Source: Lactiplantibacillus plantarum (lineage in GTDB: Bacteria; Bacillota; Bacilli; Lactobacillales; Lactobacillaceae). From it: DNA of 64,000 nt. This document shows positions 1-8,762 of the stretch, piece after piece. The notes under the pieces are model-generated. The model searched no databases and was not told where the DNA came from. It was given only the letters and a program-made list of their open reading frames with translations. The stretch spans positions 1,240,001-1,304,000 of the forward strand of contig NZ_CP039121.1 in assembly GCF_014131735.1 (NCBI RefSeq), in the 5' to 3' direction. How positions within the stretch are numbered: position 1 is the first letter of the stretch; every line of letters begins with the position of its first letter. A program made the translations under genes and the position numbers.

Positions 1-372
1 GCGCTTATGATTGATTAGTGCGGCGTCAGTACCGTCTAAAACTAGCTGTTGTGGGGTGCTGGTCGTAATTGCGCTTACCGGTTCGATAAGCGGGTGCTGC
101 ATGTAATCCTTACGATTCTTACGTAAAACGATAAAGCGAGGGTGGTTTGTGGCCTGGCTTAGTGCCTGGGCTAGCGGAATGCCCTTACTTTCCATCGTGA
201 CTAAATAATCAAATTTAGTGGTAGTTAGCCGTTGACTGAGCTGACGGGCAGCATAGCCGGTCAGCTCAGCGTCGCCCAATAGAACGAAAGAGGCGATGCT
301 AGTCGTGGCATTTAATCGAATCAATGGTAACTGCCGTGTCAGCGATCCTAATGTTAACTGATAAGTTTGCAT
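1..372 (-). CDS. Purine phosphoribosyltransferase-like protein (partial, N-terminal part)
   Basis: Reading the reverse strand from the ATG at 372 gives an open frame that runs off the window edge. It starts MQTYQLTLGSLTRQLPLIRL and contains TSIASFVLLGD, FDYLVTMESKGIPLA and RFIVLRKNRKDYM. These match the N-terminal half of adenine/xanthine-type phosphoribosyltransferases, which make nucleotides from PRPP and a free base; the segment resembling EAKGIPLA is typical. The PRPP-binding motif would lie outside the window, so it cannot be checked. The start lies 2 bases after the stop of the NCS2-like permease on the same strand, so the two are probably co-transcribed and couple base uptake to salvage. 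The exact base used is not visible. Confidence 0.75.
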   Translation of the reverse strand, partial: MQTYQLTLGSLTRQLPLIRLNATTSIASFVLLGDAELTGYAARQLSQRLTTTKFDYLVTMESKGIPLAQALSQATNHPRFIVLRKNRKDYMQHPLIEPVSAITTSTPQQLVLDGTDAALINHKR

Positions 373-374
373 AT

Positions 375-1448
375 TTATAACCCCAATCCAATTAATGGTA
401 AACCAAATTTTAGGAGTGCCCCGGTCATTAGCCCCGCGAATGGATCGACAAGGGCGGTCACGACGAGCGTTACGCCTGCAACCGTACTTAACGAGCCGTG
501 CAAAGCGGTGGTTGCATTTTCCGGGAAAATGACAATGGTCCCTAAGATAAACAAAAAACCGGCGATTGCAGTGCTAGGCACAACTTTTCCCAGCTTTGGC
601 AGCCATCCCAGTAATAGAATCAGCATCATGATCAACATCATTAGGATACCCGCGATTACTGGTTCAGGCGCGCTGGCTGTCGCGGAAATAATCGTTTCTA
701 CTGGCGCACCACCCAGAAGGCTAGTTCCCAGGTCTGCTAATGCCTGACTACTAGTCAGTAGATTTAGATTGACCGGGTTGGGGTGTTGTCCCGTCATTTG
801 GCCAGTAATTAAGCCGTACGAGAGGTTAGCACCGATATTAAGACAAGCTAGACTCAGAGCACCTCGCAGGATTTTAAAACTGAACTGTGGCCTGACAAAT
901 TGTAATTTGCGGGTCGTCACATGTTCCGGTAGTGCGACGCGATAATGTGTCATCGCTGCGTAACAGCTGGTTCCAATCACTGAAACGGCAATTGTCCATA
1001 CTAAATCTTTACTGATCAAATAAGTCACACCCGCCAAGCCGATTGACAGCCACCCAAATTGGGGTTGTTCGTGCGCCATTTGCAACGCGATTTTAGCCAA
1101 CATCAGGCCAACTCCTGCCATCATCGCTGCCATAAGCTGATTGCCCAGACTATGAACGATGAGCGGCAGAGTACCGGTCAAGCCAATCACGAACATCAGA
1201 CTCGCACCTAAAAAGATAATCGACGACCGTTCGCGTAAATCGTGTCCCAGGTGCCCGACTAGTGCGAGGGATTCCGCTTGAAATGAAACCGGTGCAACTG
1301 AACTAGCCACGCCGTTGATTAAACCAACTAATCCGAATGAAAATGCAGTCGGAAAGACCGCAAAACCGAGACTCATCGCCATAATTCCTTGTGGGATCCC
1401 GTTTAAAACGACCCCGATTGCTGCCAATAGATCCGCCAACCAATGCAT
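375..1448 (-). CDS. NCS2-like nucleobase (xanthine/uracil) permease
   Basis: A 357-residue very hydrophobic protein with about ten or more membrane segments, resembling the xanthine/uracil/ascorbate permease superfamily. Features include the Gly-rich N-terminal stretch FAVFPTAFSFGLVGLINGVA and a later GTSLLGGAPVETIISATA, which recalls the NCS2 TM8-10 region. The start ATG at 1448 is chosen because AAGGCGG sits 8 bases upstream; the open frame continues 21 codons further without a better signal. It is somewhat shorter than classical NCS2 members of about 430 residues. The downstream phosphoribosyltransferase-like gene suggests a purine substrate, but specificity is inferred only from context. 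Confidence 0.7.
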   Translation of the reverse strand: MHWLADLLAAIGVVLNGIPQGIMAMSLGFAVFPTAFSFGLVGLINGVASSVAPVSFQAESLALVGHLGHDLRERSSIIFLGASLMFVIGLTGTLPLIVHSLGNQLMAAMMAGVGLMLAKIALQMAHEQPQFGWLSIGLAGVTYLISKDLVWTIAVSVIGTSCYAAMTHYRVALPEHVTTRKLQFVRPQFSFKILRGALSLACLNIGANLSYGLITGQMTGQHPNPVNLNLLTSSQALADLGTSLLGGAPVETIISATASAPEPVIAGILMMLIMMLILLLGWLPKLGKVVPSTAIAGFLFILGTIVIFPENATTALHGSLSTVAGVTLVVTALVDPFAGLMTGALLKFGLPLIGLGL

Positions 1449-1642
1449 ATTAATACCGCCTTTTTTGTTTATACGAATAATATACGACTGATTAGGGTTT
1501 AAATCCAGCAAATTTAGGACAAAGTCAGAATAATATTGTTTGCTAACTATTTATAGTTCGTGTTTTCACGAATCACGATTAGTTGGCGCACGCTCGCAAA
1601 TGGGGTATACTTAGTGCTAATTAGTGAAGGAGGGGTGGCACC

Positions 1643-2164
1643 ATGCCAACGATTAAAGATTATTACTTGCCAAAGCGGCCAACATTATTATTTTCGTTGC
1701 ATCCAGAACCAACACAAGCGATTATCAATGGCACCAAGATTCTGGAATATCGTCGGCGTTTTTTTGCACGTCCGTTTCAAGCATTTGTCTATACGACAGG
1801 GGCTAATGGGGGAATTCAACTCTTTTTGCGTTGTGATCAGGGCATGCAACTCGTGCCTGAACAATTAGCGCTTGTGGGCGCATTGTTACAGCATGACGCG
1901 CCCACAACCACCGCGGCTTATTTTGAAGGAGCTAAAGTCGGATTGGCGTTACCGATTACGGCTTTTACAACCTTACCTAACATTCCGTTGGCACAGTTAC
2001 GTCGTCAGTTTGAAAACTTTGTTACGCCGCGGAGTTACGTCTTCTTAGATCAGCCTGACCGGCAAGCACAGTTGGATTGGCTATTAACGCAACCCTGTGA
2101 GTCGCTAACTATTTTGGACTGGCGCAAACGGTATGCAGCACTGGCGACTTTGTTACAAAAATGA
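1643..2164 (+). CDS. ASCH/PUA-like domain protein
   Basis: A 173-residue soluble protein. The N-terminal part LLFSLHPEPTQAIINGTK followed by ILEYRRRF matches the ASCH signature (a hydrophobic strand, a helix ending in G-T-K, then E-x-R), a PUA-related beta barrel thought to bind RNA or modified nucleotides. The rest has no motif I recognise. The start ATG is preceded by GGAGGGG. It is transcribed divergently from the nucleobase permease and stands alone. The function is unknown; an RNA or nucleotide ligand is an inference from the fold only. Confidence 0.6.
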   Translation: MPTIKDYYLPKRPTLLFSLHPEPTQAIINGTKILEYRRRFFARPFQAFVYTTGANGGIQLFLRCDQGMQLVPEQLALVGALLQHDAPTTTAAYFEGAKVGLALPITAFTTLPNIPLAQLRRQFENFVTPRSYVFLDQPDRQAQLDWLLTQPCESLTILDWRKRYAALATLLQK

Positions 2165-2313
2165 AGCCAAGCTTGTCTTAATCGGGCTGCAACTAGTGCG
2201 CCGGTTATAAGAATCAAACAGCCACTCGTTGTGTATTTGCTGAGCAAAAGGACTTAGCTGTGACAACTGCCGCAAACGAGTAGTCATTTAGCATGACTGA
2301 TTGGATTTGATCG

Positions 2314-2347
2314 TAAAAAAAGAACCTGCCACAAGTGGTCAGGTTCT
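2314..2347 (-). terminator. Rho-independent terminator of the GNAT gene
   Basis: On the minus strand an AGAACCTG/CAGGTTCT hairpin is followed by a run of T residues (seen as A7 at about 2315-2321 on the plus strand), just after the acetyltransferase stop codon. Confidence 0.8.
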
Positions 2348-2355
2348 CAGATTAA

Positions 2356-2874
2356 TTAGAGCATTTTTTCATAGACGTAGCAAACGTCATCGACATGGTA
2401 TACACCGACCATTTCGCCAACTCGCTTGAAGTTCATCTTTGCAATCAGATGTTGCATCGCTTGATTGTCGGCATGAGTATCGATACGGATGCTCTTGATT
2501 TCAGGATGATCCGCAGCAATATGAGCAATGATTTTTTCGAATAATTGAGTGGCATAACCATGACCTGCATGGCTAGAATGAATCGCGACTCGGTGAATCA
2601 CGACGTAAGGTGCCGTGGTATTTAACCATTCGGCCTTCGCAGTATCGTAAGTTTCGTCTGGTGAAGGCACGACAGCGACAGCGCCGACCGTTGCGTTGTC
2701 GTCGGCATTGAATAAGTATGCTGATCCTTGCATGATGTCGGCCGTGATTTGTTTGCGAGACGGGTAGTCGCCTTGCCACTGGTTGACCCCAGCTTCAGCA
2801 AGTTGATTACGGCCGTCACTCAGAATGTCGATGATCGTATCGAGATCATCGAGGGTCGCTTTTTTAAAGTACAT
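2356..2874 (-). CDS. GNAT family N-acetyltransferase
   Basis: A 172-residue single-domain GNAT protein. The opening MYFKKATLDDLDTIIDIL is the usual first strand and helix. Motif A appears as VAIHSSHAGHGYATQLFEKI around residues 97-116, a variant of the acetyl-CoA-binding Q/R-x-x-G-x-G/A loop. The C-terminal half carries IRIDTHADNQAMQHLIAKMN, typical of small-molecule or N-terminal acetyltransferases related to YkkB/RimI-like enzymes. A GAGAGGAG site precedes the ATG. The acceptor substrate cannot be told. It is monocistronic with its own terminator. Confidence 0.85.
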   Translation of the reverse strand: MYFKKATLDDLDTIIDILSDGRNQLAEAGVNQWQGDYPSRKQITADIMQGSAYLFNADDNATVGAVAVVPSPDETYDTAKAEWLNTTAPYVVIHRVAIHSSHAGHGYATQLFEKIIAHIAADHPEIKSIRIDTHADNQAMQHLIAKMNFKRVGEMVGVYHVDDVCYVYEKML

Positions 2875-2988
2875 AATTCTAGCTCCTCTCTTGAACAGCG
2901 ATTGACTGCCGAAGCAGTAATCGACTTTTAAAAGTATACAGAATTTTTAGAAAAATGAAACTATTTTCTCCCGATTCTTAGGAGATTT

Positions 2989-3825
2989 TCAGTGACGATT
3001 TTCAAGTAAAATCTTGCGCGCTTCTTGGGCCATGTCATGTTGCGTATTATAAGCAGCGACCGCACTCGGTGCATATTGGTAAGTATTAGTCCGCAAAGTT
3101 TGTTCATAGAATTCGAAGTAGGGTAAGTGGGTATTTTGCGCAATCGTGATAGCACGCTGCCAATCGAAATCTACGGCGCGGTAATCAGCATGCTGGAGGC
3201 CAGTCTCATCAATTGTCAGAAGCAAGTAGTTTGCTCGTGGTTGGCGTAGGTGGGGATTAATGGCAGTCGGAAGACCAACTGTCCCGGCGTTTAGAATCAA
3301 CTGTCCCGTGGTTGCGTAGCGCATGATGGGCTGGTGTGTGTGCGCGTAGATGACGATATCGACATCGCCTTCAGCGGCTTGGTCAAAGTTGGCCTGACTG
3401 GCAGTTGGTGCGAGCGCGTGTCCACTAGCGACGGTCGGTAAAACGTGTTGGAGACGGATGGTTAACGGGCCGACGTGTTTGATGACTGTCATTGGTAAGT
3501 TCAGTAACCGTTCAAAGTGTGTCGAACTCAGCTGGCGCCGATCAAAAGCGGTGAGAACCGTTGCCATAATTTGTTTGGGTTTAGTAAACGTGTTGGGATT
3601 GGCTGCCATTACTTTTTGGTAGTTTTCCTCGTGATTTCCGAGAACGTAGGCGGTGGGGTGAACGCGGTCTAGTAAGGTGAGACAGCGCTCCGATTCTGGC
3701 CCGCGAACGGTCATGTCGCCTACTGTCCAGTATTCGTCAACGTGTTGTTTCTGGGCGTCTGCTAAGACTGCTTCGAGTGCAGTAGCGTTACCGTGAACGT
3801 CAGATAGGACTGCAATTTTTACCAT
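2989..3825 (-). CDS. Calcineurin-like metallophosphoesterase
   Basis: A 278-residue protein with the full metal-ligand set of the YfcE/MJ0936-type phosphoesterases: SDVHGN near residues 8-13, GDMTVRGP, GNHEE, and HTHQP around 181-185. These enzymes use two metal ions to hydrolyse phosphodiesters or phosphomonoesters. The C-terminal 60 residues are an extension beyond the minimal fold. A GAAAGGAAG site lies before the ATG. It is monocistronic, with no neighbour that hints at a substrate. Confidence 0.85.
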   Translation of the reverse strand: MVKIAVLSDVHGNATALEAVLADAQKQHVDEYWTVGDMTVRGPESERCLTLLDRVHPTAYVLGNHEENYQKVMAANPNTFTKPKQIMATVLTAFDRRQLSSTHFERLLNLPMTVIKHVGPLTIRLQHVLPTVASGHALAPTASQANFDQAAEGDVDIVIYAHTHQPIMRYATTGQLILNAGTVGLPTAINPHLRQPRANYLLLTIDETGLQHADYRAVDFDWQRAITIAQNTHLPYFEFYEQTLRTNTYQYAPSAVAAYNTQHDMAQEARKILLENRH

Positions 3826-3948
3826 GTTGAGATGCTTCCTTTCTACTATGTAATCTAAACTCTGGTGAGATGTTTTATTCTGGTAAACGTGGGTTTTAAA
3901 AATTTATGAATGTAACCACTATGAAAAGCCATCGTAACTTTTATCTGT

Positions 3949-4045
3949 TATAATGGGTATGAAACGAAGTAATATATAGCACGTATATTCAAGCCAATTC
4001 GTTTCGTGCCGTGGTTATCCTTGCGATAATCACGGTTTTTATTTT
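3949..4045 (+). ncRNA. Candidate structured small RNA with terminator
   Basis: A TATAAT box at 3949-3954 precedes a compact structured segment. An outer stem pairs GAAACGAA (3961-3968) with TTCGTTTC (3998-4005), and an inner stem pairs AATATA (3971-3976) with TATATT (3984-3989). Then an 11-bp hairpin (4009-4019 with 4025-4035, one G-U pair, loop CTTGC) is followed by TTTTTATTTT, a canonical intrinsic terminator. No good -35 box is seen. No intact gene follows directly; the next plus-strand material is a decayed gene. This could be a free small RNA or an attenuated leader. I recognise no riboswitch class in it. Confidence 0.5.
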
Positions 4046-4238
4046 ACCATAGTGCCTTATGATTAGTTTGGTTGGTGTCATTTAATTGTATCAGTACATG
4101 GAATGCGGGTGGGTTACCACACATGTAATTGCCCAGAGTTCAAGGTGACTTACATATGGTGTGATATTGTTTAAGCTGAATGGATTGCTTCTAAATATAG
4201 TGGTTAAACTAATTGTTTGTGAAAGAGGTTTTGGATAA

Positions 4239-4462
4239 ATGATGACACCTTACAAAAAAGTTAACGTAACGGATGCGCCTCGACTAAAGCTGGCAATTAA
4301 TTTGACTAGTGTCTTGTTGTCTTTTCAATGTTATTTAGTAATATGATTCGAGCCAGCACCATTGATATTGGGCATGTAGCTTGGCTAAAATGGTCATTTT
4401 AGCAATTGGGACTGTTGCGATTCATGGGTGCGGGTTGTACTGGGGAATTTTTACCTAGCATA
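4239..4462 (+). pseudogene. Decayed small membrane protein gene
   Basis: An ATG at 4239 with GAAAGAGG upstream opens MMTPYKKVNVTDAPRLKLAI but stops after 35 codons. A second frame continues with VFSMLFSNMIRASTIDIGHV and WLKW, and a third with MVILAIGTVAIHGCGLYWGI. Joined, these look like one short hydrophobic protein of about 75 residues broken by two frameshifts. I do not recognise the family. The reading is an inference from frame continuity. Confidence 0.35.
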
Positions 4463-4663
4463 GCAACTAGTGATAACGTTGCGATACTGTCTGATAGAAG
4501 ATACATTGCGGGGTATGACTATTTATCGCTAAAAATTGGGAAATTAGTATCCACGATAATTGAGTTGGAGTATCAAAAGGCCATCAATCTGCGTATATGC
4601 TTCGCGGTTGACGGCCTTTAGTTTAGTGCTGAAGTCAAAGTAGCTATGTGAATGGATCTCATC

Positions 4664-5989
4664 TCAAAACAAGCTATACACCAAATAAATATTCAACACC
4701 GTAATAATTCCGGCCAGTCCATATCCCACCCACGTTACCGCCGGGCGATTAACGTGGGCCTTCATCAGGCTGGCGTCATTTGTCAGCGCAACTAGTGGCA
4801 ACAAGGTAAAGGGGAGGGCGATGCTGAGTGCCACTTGCGCGTAAATGATCAAGTTTTCAAAGGCAGCGTCACTAAAGCCGACTAACATACCGATAATCAG
4901 AATCGGAATTAGCGTGACAGCGCGAGTAAGCAGCCGGCGTTGCCATAGCGGTAAGCGGATGTGTAAATAACCTTCCATGACGATCTGACCAGCTAAGGTG
5001 CTAGTGATGGATGAAATTAGGCCGGTAATTAGTAGGGCTAATGCAAATAACCAGCTCATGACCGGGCTAGCAAGGGCGCCAACCACGGTGGTACTTTTTA
5101 ACCCATCGAAGACGGCCTGCAGACTCGCTAACGCGTTGGTGTGACCGAAGAAAAGCGTCCCACCAAGGACGAGCAAAAGTGCGTTGATGAGAAAAGCCGC
5201 AATCAAGTGCACTGTTGAGTCCCAATTGGCGAAGCGCAGTGCTTCTGTGACTTGGGCTGGATTATGATAATCATAACGCCGGCTTTGTGCAAGCGATGAG
5301 TGTAAGTATAAGTTATGTGGCATGATGGTTGCGCCCAAGATTCCGAGACTGAGGACTAGTGCGGTATGATTTTTGACGATCAATGGTGTTGGAACTAAGC
5401 CGAGCAACACGTTGCCAAATTGAACGTGGGCCCGTCCCACCTCGATACCAAAAATAATGCCGACGGTCAAAATAGCGACGAGGACGATTACTTCGACACG
5501 CCGAATGCCAAATCTCAAAAACAACAAGACAACTAAGACGTCCGCAATCGTCAGTAAAATTCCTGCAAGTAGTGGTAAGCCGAATAACATTTTTAAGGCG
5601 ATTGCGGTTCCAATTACGCCCGTCATATCAGTCGCCATCATCGCGACTTCGTTTAAAATCCACGCGGCGTAACGCACGGGCCAGGGCAGCTTGCTAGCGA
5701 TGGCTTGTGCTAAGTCTTGCCGGGCTACAACGCCTAGCCTGATTGCCAGGCCTTGCATGAACATGGCGACAATGATGGCTAATGCGAGCACGGCTAAAAG
5801 CCGGTACTGAAACTGACCGCCACCGGCTAGGGATGTCAACCAGTTGCCGGGATCCATATAGCCGACTGCCACTAGTGCACCGGGACCGCTATAGGCTAAA
5901 AATTTGCGCCAAAAGGCCGTCTGATGAACGTCGGGAACCGCGACGCTCTGATTGATTTCTTCAAGACTTTGATGACGATGTGATTGCAT
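4664..5989 (-). CDS. mntH: NRAMP-family divalent metal (Mn2+/Fe2+) transporter
   Basis: A 441-residue proton-coupled metal importer with about 11 membrane segments. TM1 carries the metal-binding DPGN motif (GYMDPGNW near residue 45) and TM6 carries IMPHNLYLHSS. The family's TM3 motif, usually T/C-D-x-A-E, reads TDMTGVIG here, so the acidic residue is replaced by Gly. GGAGG lies before the ATG. The start overlaps the end of the ferrochelatase gene by 29 bases, so translation is probably coupled. L. plantarum-type bacteria accumulate manganese and usually have several mntH paralogues; which one this is cannot be told here. Confidence 0.92.
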   Translation of the reverse strand: MQSHRHQSLEEINQSVAVPDVHQTAFWRKFLAYSGPGALVAVGYMDPGNWLTSLAGGGQFQYRLLAVLALAIIVAMFMQGLAIRLGVVARQDLAQAIASKLPWPVRYAAWILNEVAMMATDMTGVIGTAIALKMLFGLPLLAGILLTIADVLVVLLFLRFGIRRVEVIVLVAILTVGIIFGIEVGRAHVQFGNVLLGLVPTPLIVKNHTALVLSLGILGATIMPHNLYLHSSLAQSRRYDYHNPAQVTEALRFANWDSTVHLIAAFLINALLLVLGGTLFFGHTNALASLQAVFDGLKSTTVVGALASPVMSWLFALALLITGLISSITSTLAGQIVMEGYLHIRLPLWQRRLLTRAVTLIPILIIGMLVGFSDAAFENLIIYAQVALSIALPFTLLPLVALTNDASLMKAHVNRPAVTWVGYGLAGIITVLNIYLVYSLF

Positions 5990-6935
5990 GGTTCGACGCC
6001 TCCTGCTTTTGGATAGCGAGGTCAGCCAGAAATTGGCTGAAGCTGGTATCCTTATTCATCGGTGGTACTAAGTCAAACCGATCACCACCGCTTGCCCGAA
6101 AGGTTTGATAATTTTGAACGTAGTCTTCCTCGAGGGTTTCCAAGCAGTCCACGACAAAGGATGGCGTAACTACTAATACGTTGCGTTTGCCAAGTTCGAC
6201 CAACTGCATGAGCTCATTTTTTAAGTAAGGCTTCAACCACGGCATCGGTCCGAACTTGGACTGATACGCCGTAATGACCTTATCAGCTGGTAATTCTGGT
6301 CGCTCCGCCAACACAGCTTTGGTCGTGGCCTCGCATTCGCGTTGATAGGGATCACCATGGCGGACCATTGCAGTGGGGATGCTGTGGTAGCTGAAGATGA
6401 CCGCATCATAATGATGCGCCTGATAGCTTTGCCAGACTTTGGTTGCTAGTAAGTGAATGTAGGTCGGTTGGTCGTAGAAACTGTCGATAAAGGTGTGTGG
6501 TAATCCAGTTGCTTCAACTTGACGATGGATGCCGCCGTGCGTGCTCTGGGTGTATTGCGGAAAAAGTGGTAAAATAATTGGCTTTTCACACCCATCAGCA
6601 ACCATGGCTTTCAAGGTCGCACCGATATCGGGTTGACCGTACGTCATTGCTAGTCGGACGTCCCAATCGGGTAATGCTGCTTGTACTTGTTGGCAGATGG
6701 CTTGACTGTAGACGATTAATGGTGAGCCTTGTGGGAGCCAACTATCCTGATAAAAGGTGGCCGAACGCCAAGAACGGGTCGGTAAGATAATACCACGCAA
6801 CAGCGGTTGCCAGAGTGCGGCTGGCATCTCGATGACGCTTGGATCACTTAAGAATTCTTGTAAGTATGTTTTGACATCCTTAGTCCGTGGGGATGCTGGG
6901 GAGCCTAAATTGACGAGTAATAATCCTGGGTGCAT
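5961..6935 (-). CDS. hemH: Ferrochelatase (protoporphyrin or coproporphyrin)
   Basis: A 324-residue class II chelatase that inserts Fe2+ into a porphyrin. Family marks are LLLVNLGSP at the N-terminus, the catalytic-His region FSYHSIP near residue 200, the QSKFGPMPWLKP segment, and the ferrochelatase signature VVTPSFVVDCLETLEE at about 275-290. GGAGGGG precedes the ATG. No other heme-synthesis gene is in the window, and lactobacilli generally cannot make protoporphyrin, so this is an orphan last step. It might serve externally supplied porphyrin or work in the reverse direction. It shares a transcript with mntH, which fits a metal-related role. Confidence 0.92.
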   Translation of the reverse strand: MHPGLLLVNLGSPASPRTKDVKTYLQEFLSDPSVIEMPAALWQPLLRGIILPTRSWRSATFYQDSWLPQGSPLIVYSQAICQQVQAALPDWDVRLAMTYGQPDIGATLKAMVADGCEKPIILPLFPQYTQSTHGGIHRQVEATGLPHTFIDSFYDQPTYIHLLATKVWQSYQAHHYDAVIFSYHSIPTAMVRHGDPYQRECEATTKAVLAERPELPADKVITAYQSKFGPMPWLKPYLKNELMQLVELGKRNVLVVTPSFVVDCLETLEEDYVQNYQTFRASGGDRFDLVPPMNKDTSFSQFLADLAIQKQEASNHAITSSSKS

Positions 6936-7049
6936 AGAAACCCCTCCAATGCTCTTGATAAATTAATCATAGCATAATCGTCAGCTTGTATACGGGGTTA
7001 ATGGTTTATTTGTTCGATTATCTAGTGATAATCAATTTACTGCTGAAAT

Positions 7050-7092
7050 AAATAAAATCTCTTGCTAGCAACTGGCCGGGCTAGCAAGAGAT
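7050..7092 (-). terminator. Terminator after the amino acid permease gene
   Basis: A perfect 13-bp stem (7057-7069 with 7080-7092, ATCTCTTGCTAGC and its complement) is followed on the minus strand by a T-rich run (ATTTTATTTATTT). It lies about 175 bases past the permease stop. Confidence 0.75.
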
Positions 7093-7266
7093 CTGAAATT
7101 GATATTTGGTTTTGTTGCAGTTCAAAAATCGGTGTCGTCGGCTGGATCGTACTTTAAAAGTAGATTCAGAAATGCCAGCAAAAGCCATGACCATGTTCGT
7201 TTTCAGGTCGTCAGCATCAAAAGACGATTGCTGGGTGGACTTGGTGAGTTGAGCTGACTAACGGGC

Positions 7267-8649
7267 TTACTTTGCGGCGTGGGTCCGTCGATAACGTTGA
7301 TTGAGATAGTAGCCTAGATAGCAAATCGCCACGAAGGGAATGGTGTAATACAAGGCAATCCGCTGGTTAGGGTCAAACCAAATCAAGATACAAGAGAGCC
7401 CACTTAAGATAAAGGCCAGCCACGGGACGACCGGGTAGCCGGGCGTTTTAAAGGTCAATTGATCAAGCGACTGCCCACTTTTCAGGTAGGTTTTGCGGAA
7501 GTTGATCTCCGAAAGGGCAATTGCCATCCAAACAATGACGACGGCAAGTCCTGAAATGGATACTAAGACCAGGTACACCGAACCGGCGGCATAGACACTC
7601 GACAATAGGGCCAGAATGCCACCCAGCATGCTAGTAATTAGGGCGACTAACGGCACATCACGCTTCGTGGTTCGTTTGAAAACCTTTGGAATGGTTCCCT
7701 CGTTCGCAAGTGACCACAGCATGCGGGTAGACGCGTAGAGGCCAGAATTAGCGGCCGACATAATGGCGGTCAATACGACGAAATTCATTAAATCAGCGGC
7801 GTAGGGAATCCCAATCGCTTTGAAGACGAGCACGAATGGACTTTGCGTCACACCTGCTTGTTTGTAAGGAATCAGTGCGGCCATGACGGACATGCTACCG
7901 ATGAAGAAAATAATCAGGCGCCAGAGGGTCGTTTTGATTGCGGTCGGAATGGTGTGGGCCGGATCCTTAGTCTCACCAGCTGTAATTCCAATTAGCTCAG
8001 TTCCGGAAAAGGCAAAGTTGACCGTTAGCATAGTCGTAAAGACGCCACCAAAACCATTGGGGAACCAACCGTTACGCGTATAGTTGCTCAGAAACGGGGC
8101 ACTGGTATGACCGTGAAGTGGCAGGATACCGACCATTGCCAGTCCGCCTAACACAATAAAAGCAATGATCGCGATGACTTTGATACTGGCAAACCAGAAT
8201 TCCGCTTCCGCAAACCAGCGTACGGAGAGGGCGTTAACGGTGAAGATGACCACCATAAAGACGAGGCTCCAGATCCAGGTCGCAATGTGCGGAAACCACG
8301 TTTGCATGATGAGCCCCGCTGCTGTAAATTCTGAACCGAGGGCAATCGTCCAAGTCAACCAATATAGGATGGCAACCGTAAAGCCTGTGCCAGGACCAAT
8401 ATATTTTTTCGCATAGACGTGAAACGCCCCGGTGTAGGGCATTGCAACTGACAGCTCACCTAGACAGAGCATGACGAGATAGACGAGGATGGCTCCAATG
8501 GTATAGGCGAGCAGGGTCCCAATTGGCCCCGCTTGATGAATCGTGTAACCGGAACTTAAAAATAATCCGGTCCCAATCACGCCACCGAGCGAAATCATCA
8601 GTACGTGCCGTGATTCCATCTGGCGACTGAGGTGGGTTTGTTTTGACAT
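7267..8649 (-). CDS. mmuP: APC-family amino acid permease, probably S-methylmethionine permease
   Basis: A 460-residue, 12-TM permease of the AAT subgroup of the APC superfamily. The opening [20 protein letters not shown] is the family's consensus TM1 with the unwound G-G-V-I-G-T-G loop; [14 protein letters not shown] and FFIGSMSVM follow. It is transcribed divergently from a homocysteine S-methyltransferase gene, and the two starts are only 113 bases apart. That arrangement is the mmuP/mmuM pair, which takes up S-methylmethionine and uses it to methylate homocysteine. The substrate is therefore inferred from the neighbour; by sequence alone it could also be another amino acid carrier. Confidence 0.8.
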   Translation of the reverse strand: MSKQTHLSRQMESRHVLMISLGGVIGTGLFLSSGYTIHQAGPIGTLLAYTIGAILVYLVMLCLGELSVAMPYTGAFHVYAKKYIGPGTGFTVAILYWLTWTIALGSEFTAAGLIMQTWFPHIATWIWSLVFMVVIFTVNALSVRWFAEAEFWFASIKVIAIIAFIVLGGLAMVGILPLHGHTSAPFLSNYTRNGWFPNGFGGVFTTMLTVNFAFSGTELIGITAGETKDPAHTIPTAIKTTLWRLIIFFIGSMSVMAALIPYKQAGVTQSPFVLVFKAIGIPYAADLMNFVVLTAIMSAANSGLYASTRMLWSLANEGTIPKVFKRTTKRDVPLVALITSMLGGILALLSSVYAAGSVYLVLVSISGLAVVIVWMAIALSEINFRKTYLKSGQSLDQLTFKTPGYPVVPWLAFILSGLSCILIWFDPNQRIALYYTIPFVAICYLGYYLNQRYRRTHAAK

Positions 8650-8762
8650 AATGTACCGGCCTTCCTTACTTGCAGAATTAATATGATTAGACTATGATTA
8701 AAAAATCAACAATGCTATTAGAATAACATAATTTATAAGTAGAAAGGAAGGCAATTATTGCA

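Noticed and set aside
2899..2923. Small hairpin upstream of the acetyltransferase gene
   Set aside because: No T-run on either strand and the stem is imperfect, so terminator or riboswitch status cannot be supported.
4406..4621. A 71-codon plus-strand frame downstream of mntH
   Set aside because: No ribosome site, and it starts within the decayed membrane gene in a different frame; composition is not protein-like.
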